From the NCBI GenBank assembly GCA_964509075.1, contig CAZDWC010000001.1, forward strand, positions 1 to 64,000: a DNA stretch of 64,000 nucleotides. The letters are read 5' to 3'. The notes beneath the pieces are model-generated. The model did not search any database. It had not been told where the DNA came from and worked only from the letters and a program-made list of their open reading frames with translations. The translations under genes and the position numbers were made by a program. Positions 41,910 through 50,349 of the stretch are shown in pieces. Source of the DNA: UBA7239 sp964509075. Its GTDB lineage: Bacteria > Pseudomonadota > Gammaproteobacteria > Pseudomonadales > UBA7239. Each line of letters opens with the position of its first letter. Position 1 is the first letter of the stretch.

Positions 41910-43748
41910 GTGAAAAAACTCGAAGCGGTAAACGATTTCGTCGTCAAGTTTGCCAATGTAAATGGCACCGGCTCTTCCAGCGCCAATGCCCTGTTCGTGA
42001 AAGCCGTATTTCGCATGGGCATTCCGGTGAGTCCGCGTAATATCTTCCCTTCCAATATCCAGGGTTTGCCCACCTGGTACGAAGTGCGTGTTTGCGAGAA
42101 AGGTTATCTCGGGCGCCGTGGCGGCGGTTGCGAGATCATGGTCGCCATGAATCCGCAATCCATGGCGCGCGACTTACAGGAAGTCGCGCCCGGCGGCTAT
42201 TTTATTTACGATTCCACCAAACCGTTGGATAAAAAGCTGATACGTAACGATATTCACATACTGCCGATTCCGCTGATGGAAATCAGCATGCGTGAATACA
42301 CGGATGCACGTCAGCGTCAGCTGTTCAAGAACATCATTTATGTCGGCGCACTGGCGGCACTGGTCGATATCGAGTTTGAAGTGCTGACTGGCCTGATTGG
42401 TGACCAGTTCAAGGGCAAGGAAAAACTGATTGCCCCGAACGTGCATGCACTGGAGCTGGGTTATCAGTATGCAAAAGATCATTTTGCCTGTCCGCTCAGC
42501 TTGCAGCTGAAGCGTTGCAATAAAGTCGGCGACAGAATCCTGATGGACGGCAATACGGCTTGCGGCCTGGGTGCAGTCTACGGCGGTGCGACAGTGGCAG
42601 CCTGGTATCCGATTACGCCCAGCACTTCAGTGGTGGATGCGTTTGATAAATATGCCAACCGCATGCGTGTGGATGCGGCGACCGGCACGAAAAATTTTGC
42701 CATCATGCAGGCTGAGGACGAGTTGGCGGCGATTGGTATGGTGATCGGTGCCAACTGGAACGGTGCGCGTTCCTTTACGGCAACATCGGGCCCCGGCGTA
42801 TCGCTGATGAGCGAGTTTCTCGGTCTCGCCTATTTCGCGGAAATTCCTGCAGTATTGATCGATGTGCAGCGTGCCGGCCCCTCTACCGGCATGCCAACCC
42901 GCACGCAGCAATCCGACATTATTTCTGCTGCGTATGCGTCACACGGTGATACCAAACACGTGTTGTTGTTCCCGGCTACGCCGAAAGAATGTTTCGACAT
43001 GACGGCAGACGCATTCGATCTCGCCGAGCAGTTGCAAACGCCAGTGATCATGCTGACAGATCTTGAGCTCGGCATGAACGATCATCTGTCTGACCCGCTG
43101 AAGTGGGATGACAAACGTTCCTACAAGCGTGGCAAGGTGCTGAATGCCGAGCAACTCGACAAGATCGAGCGCTTTGGCCGTTATCTGGATGTCGATGGTG
43201 ATGGCATCTGCTATCGCACGGTTCCCGGTACGCATCCGAGCAAGGGCTCTTTCTTTACGCGCGGCACGTCGCGTGATCCGTACGCGGTTTACACGGAAGA
43301 TGGCGACAAATATGTCGAGAACATGGATCGTTTGATCCGCAAGTTTGAAACCGCCAAACAGTATGTTCCGGCGCCGGAGCAGTACAAGTTGCACGACAAT
43401 GCCACGCATGGCGTTATTTTCTTTGGTACTTCAACGGAAGCTGCGCGCGAAGCGCTGGATATTCTGGCCGAAGAAGGCATTGTGCTGAATGCACTGCGGA
43501 TTCGCGCTTTCCCGTTCAACCAGACGGTGGACGAGTTTATTGCGCGCCATGAAAAAGTGTTTGTCATTGAACAGAACCGTGATGCGCAATTGCGCACCTT
43601 GCTGATGGCGGAAAACGATGTGTCGCCGCAGCAGATGATTCCAGTGCTTAACTACGATGGCATGCCGATTACGGCGCAGCAGATCCTGCGCAAGATTCGC
43701 GGCCACCTGCATCCTGCAACTGTTACCCCGATTCGCAAGAGCGTCTAA
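41910..43748 (+). CDS. korA: 2-oxoacid:acceptor oxidoreductase, alpha subunit (KorA-like)
   Basis: 612 residues from the GTG at 41910 (GAGGAG nine bases upstream); the frame is open further into the previous gene but that is not the start. The N-terminal gamma-type domain (AVNDFVVKFANVNGTGSSSA, GYLGRRGGGCEIMVAMNP) is fused to the pyrimidine-binding alpha domain (GAVYGGATVAAWYPITPSTS, ATSGPGVSLMSEFLGLAYFA, TQQSDI). This gamma-alpha fusion is normal for two-subunit KorAB enzymes. Oxidatively decarboxylates a 2-oxoacid, most likely 2-oxoglutarate, to the acyl-CoA. Oxygen-sensitive in many members. Confidence 0.9.
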   Translation: MKKLEAVNDFVVKFANVNGTGSSSANALFVKAVFRMGIPVSPRNIFPSNIQGLPTWYEVRVCEKGYLGRRGGGCEIMVAMNPQSMARDLQEVAPGGYFIYDSTKPLDKKLIRNDIHILPIPLMEISMREYTDARQRQLFKNIIYVGALAALVDIEFEVLTGLIGDQFKGKEKLIAPNVHALELGYQYAKDHFACPLSLQLKRCNKVGDRILMDGNTACGLGAVYGGATVAAWYPITPSTSVVDAFDKYANRMRVDAATGTKNFAIMQAEDELAAIGMVIGANWNGARSFTATSGPGVSLMSEFLGLAYFAEIPAVLIDVQRAGPSTGMPTRTQQSDIISAAYASHGDTKHVLLFPATPKECFDMTADAFDLAEQLQTPVIMLTDLELGMNDHLSDPLKWDDKRSYKRGKVLNAEQLDKIERFGRYLDVDGDGICYRTVPGTHPSKGSFFTRGTSRDPYAVYTEDGDKYVENMDRLIRKFETAKQYVPAPEQYKLHDNATHGVIFFGTSTEAAREALDILAEEGIVLNALRIRAFPFNQTVDEFIARHEKVFVIEQNRDAQLRTLLMAENDVSPQQMIPVLNYDGMPITAQQILRKIRGHLHPATVTPIRKSV

Positions 43749-43759
43749 AAGAGATTGTC

Positions 43760-44812
43760 ATGACTTACGTTCGCAGCCGTTTTGAACATCCCTCCGCGAC
43801 GCCCAACCGTCTCGGTTATACCATGCGTGATTACGAGGGTTCCCTGTCTACCCTGTGCGCCGGTTGTGGCCACGACTCGATTTCGGCTGCCATTGTGCGC
43901 GCCTGTTATGAGTTGTCTGTTGAGCCGCATCGTGTCGCCAAATTGTCCGGCATCGGCTGCTCATCCAAAACGCCCACGTATTTTCTTGGCCAGTCACACG
44001 GTTTCAATTCGGTGCACGGCCGCATGCCTTCCGTAGCGACCGGCGCTAATCTCGCCAATCGCGATCTGCTTTACATCGGTGTTTCCGGTGATGGTGATAC
44101 GGCCTCCATCGGCATGGGTCAGTTTGCCCACGTTGTGCGCCGCAGTCTCAATATGTTGTACATCGTCGAGAACAATGGTTGCTATGGTCTGACCAAGGGT
44201 CAGGATTCTGCGACGGCAGATGTCGGCTCGGTGAGCAAGAAAGGCAGCGAAAACCAGTACCAACCCATGGATCTGGTAAGTCTCGCCCTGCAGCTGGGTG
44301 CAACCTTTGTGGCGCGCAGTTTTTCCGGCGACAAGCAGCAGCTGGTGCCCTTGTTGAAGGCGGCCATGTCACATCAAGGGTTTGCATTTATTGATGTGGT
44401 ATCTCCCTGTGTCACCTTCAACAATCACAAAGGCTCCACCAAAAGCTACGACTATGTGCGTGAACATATTGAAGCGACCGGTGCAGTGGATTTTGTACCG
44501 ATGCGCGAAGAAATTGTCACCAGTTATCTCGAAGGCAACACACAGGAAGTGACGCTGCACGATGGTTCGGTGGTGCGCTTGCAGAAAGCGGGCAGCAATC
44601 ACGATCCGCGTGATCGCAGTGCGGCACTGGCTGCACAGCGTGCGGCACTGAAAGACGGCGATATCCTCACGGGTCTTCTGTATATTGATCCCGAAGCTGC
44701 GGAAACCCATCAGTTTCTCAATACCACATCCATTCCCCTCAATACACTTACAGAAAAAGAGCTTTGCCCTGGGTCGGCTGCGTTGGACAGGATTAACGCC
44801 AGTTTGCGTTGA
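43760..44812 (+). CDS. korB: 2-oxoacid:acceptor oxidoreductase, beta subunit (KorB-like)
   Basis: 350 residues. Thiamine-diphosphate-binding beta subunit: STLCAGCGHDSISAAIVRAC near the N-terminus, LSGIGCSSKTPTYFLGQSHG, and the ThDP/Mg motif ISGDGD...NMLYIVENNGCYGLTKG region with SGDGDTASIG. It has cysteines at CAGCGHD and GIGCSSK suited to a 4Fe-4S cluster, as in KorB. Last gene of the three-gene operon, closed by an inverted repeat at 44836-44868. Confidence 0.92.
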   Translation: MTYVRSRFEHPSATPNRLGYTMRDYEGSLSTLCAGCGHDSISAAIVRACYELSVEPHRVAKLSGIGCSSKTPTYFLGQSHGFNSVHGRMPSVATGANLANRDLLYIGVSGDGDTASIGMGQFAHVVRRSLNMLYIVENNGCYGLTKGQDSATADVGSVSKKGSENQYQPMDLVSLALQLGATFVARSFSGDKQQLVPLLKAAMSHQGFAFIDVVSPCVTFNNHKGSTKSYDYVREHIEATGAVDFVPMREEIVTSYLEGNTQEVTLHDGSVVRLQKAGSNHDPRDRSAALAAQRAALKDGDILTGLLYIDPEAAETHQFLNTTSIPLNTLTEKELCPGSAALDRINASLR

Positions 44813-44835
44813 TTTATACACATAGCGATTTATTT

Positions 44836-44868
44836 AAGGCCGGCTCTCTTTTTTAAGGCGCCGGCCTT
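44836..44868 (+). terminator. Terminator-like hairpin after korB
   Basis: AAGGCCGGC (44836-44844) and GCCGGCCTT (44860-44868), 15-nt loop, followed by T-rich TCTGCTTTTATA. The T-run is interrupted, so efficiency is uncertain. Confidence 0.7.
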
Positions 44869-45030
44869 TCTGCTTTTATAACCATTGGTTTCCTCCGGGT
44901 AATTGTGTTCCTGTCGCTGTGAGCTAGTTGCGCACTACCAATATTGGTAGTTATGAATCTCGAGTTTTACTTTAATCGGCAAATGCATTGTTTTTTTGCT
45001 GAAGTGGGTCGTATTTTCAATTTATATATA

Positions 45031-45059
45031 TTGACAGTGTATATAGTGAATACTAGTAT
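45031..45059 (+). promoter_or_regulatory. Sigma-70 promoter of the cytochrome cassette
   Basis: Perfect -35 TTGACA (45031-45036), 17-bp spacer, -10 TAGTAT (45054-45059). It lies about 100 bp upstream of the ATG at 45164 in AT-rich DNA. Confidence 0.65.
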
Positions 45060-45163
45060 CTGGCCGCCATCGTCTTTTGAGCGGTATGGCAAGGTTTAGT
45101 GGAGGCGCGGTGGCCTGTGTGTGATCCGTGCTGTTTGGCTTAAAGGGTTGCAAGGATATTTGC

Positions 45164-48100
45164 ATGAATAACAAGACAATAACGCTTCGTTTCCGTTCGT
45201 TTTCACGTTTGCTTGTTGCGCTAATGGCGGCTGGTGCTGCGGGGGAATTGCTGGCTGGAATCGATAAGCCGGTATTTCAGTGCGGCAGTGGTGCGGATAT
45301 CCAAACTGGAAAATATGGAGATCACCAGCACAATGCGGGTGACATCGCATCACTGTTTACCCGCGACAAGAATGGCGGGTATACCTTGTTTGAATCAGGG
45401 CCTGTGCGGCCGCTGGCGCTTTCTGATGACAAGCAATTGTTGTTCGTCACTAATGTCCCTGCCGACTGCCTAGAGATTTATGATGTCAGCTCCATAACCG
45501 GCAACCAGAATACTGCAGATGATGCCATGGTGCTGGCAAGTACAGTGGCGGTGGGTGTTGATCCGGTATCGGTTGCGGTGCGCAACTCTGGTGAGGTGTG
45601 GGTAGTCAACCATATTTCTGATTCTGTCAGTATCGTGAAGTGGGGTGCGTCGGATGCGCCGCATGTTGCTGAAACATTGCTTGTTGGTGATGAGCCGAGA
45701 GACATTGTTTTTGCGGATGATGGTTCAGGTGCCAATAACAGCAGCGAAACCAATTCCCGTAATCGTGCATTTATTACAACTGCAGTACGTGGTCAGCATG
45801 ATGCCGGCTTCAATAGTATGGATCTGTTCAATGCACCTGAAGCAAGTGCGACGGAGGGCACGGCTGGTCTGGCGCGTGTCTGGTCCTTTGATGCTGAAAA
45901 TCCAACAGGCAGTGCGCCAGACAGGTTGAAGTTGTTTACGACTGCGCCGCGTGCGTTGGCAGTTAGTGCAGACGGCAGCACGGTTTATGCAGCAGGTTTT
46001 TTGAGCGGTAATGGGTCTACGTTATCGAATGCTAGTCAACGTGAATTGGCGTTGATGGGCGTGACGAGTACTGAAGATGGTTTGCTGTTGATAAGCAGTG
46101 ATGTCATCGTGCGCAAAGATGCCGATGGACACTACCGTGATGAAACCATGCTGAATGATCGTACTAATGATGATTCAGAATTGGTGTGGGATGATTTCGT
46201 CGGAAAAGTTACCGATCGCGATGTATTCAAGATAAATGTCAGTGACTACAGTGTGGAATCGGTTACTGGTGTTGGTACAACATTGTTCAACATGGTGGTC
46301 AGCGGTACGGATGTTCTTGTTTCGAATACTGATGCCAGAAACCATGTGCGTTTTGTTGCGGATGGTTCCACTGATCCTAGCCAGCCTGTAGGTGAAAAAC
46401 TTAAAGGACATTTTGTCGAGCATAACATTACTCGCATACCTGCGGCTGCCTGGAGTGATCAGGTAAATAACCCATTGGTTATCAACCATCTGAATGGCCA
46501 TATTGATTACAACGATGCCGATCAGGCGCAATTTGCTGATGAGAGCTTGGCTCAGCCGGTTGATATGGTTGCTGATAATGGAAAGTTGTATGTCGCTGCC
46601 TATGGCTCTCGTAGAATCGGCGTTATGAATTTGTCTAATGATTCAATGCTGCGCAATGAGTATATTGATCTGGCTGGATTCTCGAGCAACAGCAACGACG
46701 GTGTTGGCGGCGGTGGTCCAGCAGGTCTGGTGATGGCCGATGGTACGCTCTTTGTCTACACCCGTTTTGATAATGCTGTAAGGGCGATCAATGTTGCAAG
46801 CAAAGCAGAGTTGGTTGAGGCATCAATGAGTACGCCGGAAAGTGCGCTTGTTGTTAACGGGCGACCATTCCTTTACGACGCAAATATATCTTCGGCCAAT
46901 GGCACAGGGGCATGTGCCTCTTGTCACGCGTATGGAGATTTTGATTTGCTGGCGTGGGATCTTGGCAACCTGAAGGGAAATTTTCATAGCACGGAAACGC
47001 TACCGATGAATCAACAAAATCCTTTGGGAGGATCTACAACGTTCTTGTCAGATGTGTCGCTGATGGAAAATGGTAATAGTGGCACCTGGATGTTGGGTGG
47101 TGGTTACTTTCCCAGCACGGCAGGGTTGCAGGTTAATCAACCGGTGACTGTCAAAGGCGAGCTGACGGGGGAGCTGCTTGCAGATGACAATGGCTCGGAT
47201 ATTTTCACCGAAGCCTCGAATTACGATGCAGTGCGTGTGGCGGCGGAAAATGATCAAGTGACTAGCTATGAACAATATCAAGATAAGGTATACCTGATTA
47301 ACCAGACGCGCCATGCATATGGCCATCTCAATCTTTTCAAGTCGCTTCCGTTCAAGCCTTCTGCTTTTGATGGGCTGAAAAATAATTGGGTAGATGGAGA
47401 CTATATCTGCCTTGATGGCAGGGAGCCTGTGCTGGACGAAAATAGCGGACACTACATGTGTGATCGGTATGAGTACAGTTGCGTGTCTGATGGTTCGCCA
47501 GTGAAAGACCCTATGCGTCCGATCGTCCAGGAGGCTGGAATGGAGTGTGTGGCTGGCAGGCACCTGGAAGAATCTGCATCAGCGGTTGATACCTATCGTG
47601 CTTACAAGGCCCGATGGGATGTCTGTGTTGCCTGGAATAACTGTGGTGATTATTCGGGCAGCTCAGACCCTGCGGATTGGTTGAATGCGCATGTGCAGGA
47701 AAATGATGAGCGTGAAGTCATTATCATGCATATTGGTAATGATAAATGGATTCAGGAGTTTGTCGGCGGGACGCAGTTGGTGCGCTTTTCAAACTTCACG
47801 ACGGCAAAGGGAGTCATGACGACTCAAACCTTGCGCGGTATTGCTGACAGCGGCGCTTTGCATTGGCGTGGTGACAAGAAAGGCTGCCGTTATGAGGAAG
47901 GGGTCACTAAATGTCTGGAGCCTCTGGCTGATGGTGAGGCGCAGGAAGAGCGTGCATTCAAGGAGTTCAATGAAGCGTTCGTGAACTTGCTCGGACGTGA
48001 GAATGTTTCGTCCACCGGAGGTACAGAGGGCTTGACGCCGACACAGATGCAGGCTTTCACGGATTTCATCATGCAGTTGACGATGCCGCCAAATCCGGTG

Positions 48101-49681
48101 CGCAATCTGGATGATTCGCTCACATCTCATCAGGAGATGGGAAAAAATCTCTTCATGGGGGTACCTCAGGGTGATTTGCTGCCACCGCTGGATAATACCC
48201 ACTTGTCGACAGGTATTCCTCATGATGGTGCAAGCTGCAATTCCTGTCATTTGCTTGACGAGAACAAAAATTTGTTTGGTACAGACAAGAGTCTTTTGAG
48301 TGGCGCCCCATTTATCAAAGTGCCGCAGTTACGCAATATGTATCAGAAAGTAGGTAAGTTTAATACTGAAGTTGTGATAAACAGGGCTGAGCAGCGGCCG
48401 GATCCTGAACACGGTGTTCTGCAAGATGAGCGTGCGCTTTCAGGCAGACTGGAGATATGGACGCTTACAGCTTTGGATGCGGATACGTTCAGTGTTGTGG
48501 GTAGTGTTTCCGGTGAGCAGTCACAGGCAACAGTCGGTGATCTTTACAACAATGGGCATCTCGCATTTAGGCTGGTAGAGGGTGCGACAGGCTTTGTTGC
48601 TGGCGATACCTTCGTCTTGGAAACGCTGGCGTCACCAGAAAGCATTCTGGGTTTTGGTTATCTCCATGCTGGAGGTTTTCCGGGGCTGAATATGTTTCCG
48701 CTGATATTTTTCAGCACGCATGAGGCGGATGATAGTGCTGGTTCTGTGGCGCTCGAGACAGGCAATGCTATTGGTGACTTCATGATGGCGTTCCCAAGCA
48801 ATGTAAAACCGGTTGTCGGCCAACAGGTAACCATCAATGCTGGCGATTTTGATGGCGCCGGCACACTGGCATCCGGCAAGCGTTCACAATTTGATGTGCT
48901 TGTTCAGCAGGCGCAGGCAGGTAATTGTGATTTGCTGATTAACGCGGTGGCCTACGAGAGCGGCAATGCTGTTTCCAGGCAGTTGGTGGGTGAACGCTGG
49001 CGCGATCCTGCTGCTTGTGCGCATGTTGCTGGTAGCGGCGATGATGTTTGTATCAAAGTCACTCGCGCGGCGTTGGGGCTGGAAATGACAGACGAAGTCT
49101 TGCTGCAACAGATTCGCGGGTATCAGGTCTTGTTGCCGGAAAACAACTTCTTTGCCAATGGTGTGACGCTTACATGTGGTGCGCCTGGAAGTATTGGTCA
49201 GGTGGCGTATTACAGCGCCGGCGGTACATTGAGCACGGATTTCGATAATGATGGTGTTGCCAATGCAGATGATGCGTATCCAACCAATGCTGCAGCGTAT
49301 TTGGATAGCGATGGCGATGGTTTGGCGGATCTCTGGAACCCTGCGTGTGATCAAACCTGTCAGGAAGCTTCCGGTTTGGAGTTGGATCCTGCGCCATATG
49401 GCTCTGATCAGGATGCCGATGGTATGGATGATGATAGCGATAACTGCCCTGAGACATTTAACACACTTCAGGCCGATCTTGATCAGGATGGACAAGGTAA
49501 TGCGTGTGATTACAACATCGACAATGATGGTGATGTCGATGCGAATGACCGTTCGCTGATCATGATGGCCTGTACGCGCTTTGTGGATTTTAGCGGCCAT
49601 CTGACAGGTGTTCCGTTCAATGTGCCTGTGCTCAAGCCGGAGTGTGAATTCAAGCAGTGGATGATGAATGGCAATCAGTGA
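45164..49681 (+). CDS. Giant exported di-heme c-type cytochrome with beta-propeller and thrombospondin type 3 tail
   Basis: 1505 residues from the ATG at 45164 (AAGGATA upstream); a signal peptide ends near ELLAG. Residues about 60-560 hold propeller-like repeats (RPLALSDDKQLLFVTNVPAD, GVDPVSVAVRNSGEVWVVNH, GDEPRDIVFADDG). Two heme c motifs: CASCH at 584-588 and CNSCH at 1025-1029. Between them are TTQTLRGIADSGALHWRGD and several Cys pairs; after the second comes KVPQLRNMYQKVGKF, both typical of di-heme peroxidase/MauG-related proteins joined to propellers. About 1050-1350 is an unassigned region. The C-terminus (about 1360-1480) has TSP3 calcium-binding repeats with a Cys-containing insert also found in the protein at 3955-8391. 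Probably periplasmic or surface-bound; the redox substrate is unknown. Confidence 0.85.
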   Translation: MNNKTITLRFRSFSRLLVALMAAGAAGELLAGIDKPVFQCGSGADIQTGKYGDHQHNAGDIASLFTRDKNGGYTLFESGPVRPLALSDDKQLLFVTNVPADCLEIYDVSSITGNQNTADDAMVLASTVAVGVDPVSVAVRNSGEVWVVNHISDSVSIVKWGASDAPHVAETLLVGDEPRDIVFADDGSGANNSSETNSRNRAFITTAVRGQHDAGFNSMDLFNAPEASATEGTAGLARVWSFDAENPTGSAPDRLKLFTTAPRALAVSADGSTVYAAGFLSGNGSTLSNASQRELALMGVTSTEDGLLLISSDVIVRKDADGHYRDETMLNDRTNDDSELVWDDFVGKVTDRDVFKINVSDYSVESVTGVGTTLFNMVVSGTDVLVSNTDARNHVRFVADGSTDPSQPVGEKLKGHFVEHNITRIPAAAWSDQVNNPLVINHLNGHIDYNDADQAQFADESLAQPVDMVADNGKLYVAAYGSRRIGVMNLSNDSMLRNEYIDLAGFSSNSNDGVGGGGPAGLVMADGTLFVYTRFDNAVRAINVASKAELVEASMSTPESALVVNGRPFLYDANISSANGTGACASCHAYGDFDLLAWDLGNLKGNFHSTETLPMNQQNPLGGSTTFLSDVSLMENGNSGTWMLGGGYFPSTAGLQVNQPVTVKGELTGELLADDNGSDIFTEASNYDAVRVAAENDQVTSYEQYQDKVYLINQTRHAYGHLNLFKSLPFKPSAFDGLKNNWVDGDYICLDGREPVLDENSGHYMCDRYEYSCVSDGSPVKDPMRPIVQEAGMECVAGRHLEESASAVDTYRAYKARWDVCVAWNNCGDYSGSSDPADWLNAHVQENDEREVIIMHIGNDKWIQEFVGGTQLVRFSNFTTAKGVMTTQTLRGIADSGALHWRGDKKGCRYEEGVTKCLEPLADGEAQEERAFKEFNEAFVNLLGRENVSSTGGTEGLTPTQMQAFTDFIMQLTMPPNPVRNLDDSLTSHQEMGKNLFMGVPQGDLLPPLDNTHLSTGIPHDGASCNSCHLLDENKNLFGTDKSLLSGAPFIKVPQLRNMYQKVGKFNTEVVINRAEQRPDPEHGVLQDERALSGRLEIWTLTALDADTFSVVGSVSGEQSQATVGDLYNNGHLAFRLVEGATGFVAGDTFVLETLASPESILGFGYLHAGGFPGLNMFPLIFFSTHEADDSAGSVALETGNAIGDFMMAFPSNVKPVVGQQVTINAGDFDGAGTLASGKRSQFDVLVQQAQAGNCDLLINAVAYESGNAVSRQLVGERWRDPAACAHVAGSGDDVCIKVTRAALGLEMTDEVLLQQIRGYQVLLPENNFFANGVTLTCGAPGSIGQVAYYSAGGTLSTDFDNDGVANADDAYPTNAAAYLDSDGDGLADLWNPACDQTCQEASGLELDPAPYGSDQDADGMDDDSDNCPETFNTLQADLDQDGQGNACDYNIDNDGDVDANDRSLIMMACTRFVDFSGHLTGVPFNVPVLKPECEFKQWMMNGNQ

Positions 49682-49717
49682 CAGGGTGCGTTTCTCCTGT
49701 TGCTAAACACTGATGCT

Positions 49718-49753
49718 TTCGCACTTGCTGCAAGAGGTTGCAGTAAGTGCGAA
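49718..49753 (+). other. Long hairpin between the cytochrome gene and the small exported protein gene
   Basis: 16-nt arms (49718-49733 and 49738-49753) with one G-U pair and a GAGG loop; no U-run follows, so it is not a classic terminator. It could limit read-through, stabilise the 3' end of the upstream mRNA or mark a processing site, giving the two genes different expression levels. Confidence 0.7.
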
Positions 49754-49797
49754 GTTGGGATGTCCTCTGGACAATAATTGAAACTTTGGAGGTTTTT

Positions 49798-50211
49798 ATG
49801 TCGTTGAAAAAGATCATTGTTGCGGCCGCTTTGGGTTTGTGCTTGCAACCTGCTATGGCGGATCAGATTAGAGGTAAGTTGTACAGTGTGGCGGCAGCGC
49901 CATCTTCTGAGCTGGGTTCATTCGCTCTGTTGATGGTCAACCCAAACAGTGAGGGTTATTTTGATTGGGATAAAGATGGTAATGATCCTGAGAACACTGG
50001 GTATGACGTTAAATGTGGTGTTCCTTATGTGGGTTGGCCTGTCCTAATTGACCTTAGTACGGATATTGGTAAACAGGCCATGGCACTTGCGGCTTCTGCA
50101 AATGCCACAGGGCAGTCTGTTATGGTTAACTACACCGTGGATCCCAATAGCACTACTTTCGCGTGCAGCTTGAACTTCCTTCTGGTCTACGGTGACGAGA
50201 CCGGCCTGTAA
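49798..50211 (+). CDS. Small exported protein of unknown function (137 aa)
   Basis: Not recognised. The start at 49798 has GGAGG seven bases upstream. 137 residues with a clear signal peptide (MSLKKIIVAAALGLCLQPAMA-D). The mature part has two Cys (KCGVPYVG and FACSLNF), an acidic calcium-loop-like stretch YFDWDKDGNDPENTGYD, and beta-rich ends. It follows the giant cytochrome after 116 bp and is closed by a terminator, so it probably belongs to the same cassette and may act with it at the cell surface or in the periplasm. Confidence 0.78.
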   Translation: MSLKKIIVAAALGLCLQPAMADQIRGKLYSVAAAPSSELGSFALLMVNPNSEGYFDWDKDGNDPENTGYDVKCGVPYVGWPVLIDLSTDIGKQAMALAASANATGQSVMVNYTVDPNSTTFACSLNFLLVYGDETGL

Positions 50212-50224
50212 GATCTTGTTCATG

Positions 50225-50263
50225 AGCCCGGCGGGTGCAAATCTGTCCGGGCTTTTATTTTTT
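50225..50263 (+). terminator. Rho-independent terminator after the small exported protein gene
   Basis: AGCCCGG (50225-50231) and CCGGGCT (50247-50253), followed by TTTATTTTTT. Ends the cytochrome cassette before gltX. Confidence 0.88.
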
Positions 50264-50349
50264 AGAGCGTTTGAATTGTTGTCTGGCTTTTAGCGGAGTA
50301 GGTCGATTGCCAATATAATTAGGGCTTGTTGACTCAGGATAATGTTTTC

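Larger units (their letters stand above)
44813..45163. other. Intergenic region between korB and the cytochrome cassette
   Basis: 351 bp with no gene that I can support. It contains the korB terminator-like hairpin and the strong promoter listed separately. The stretch 44890-45030 is AT-rich, including a TTATATATATTG tract; no operator was recognised. Confidence 0.75.
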
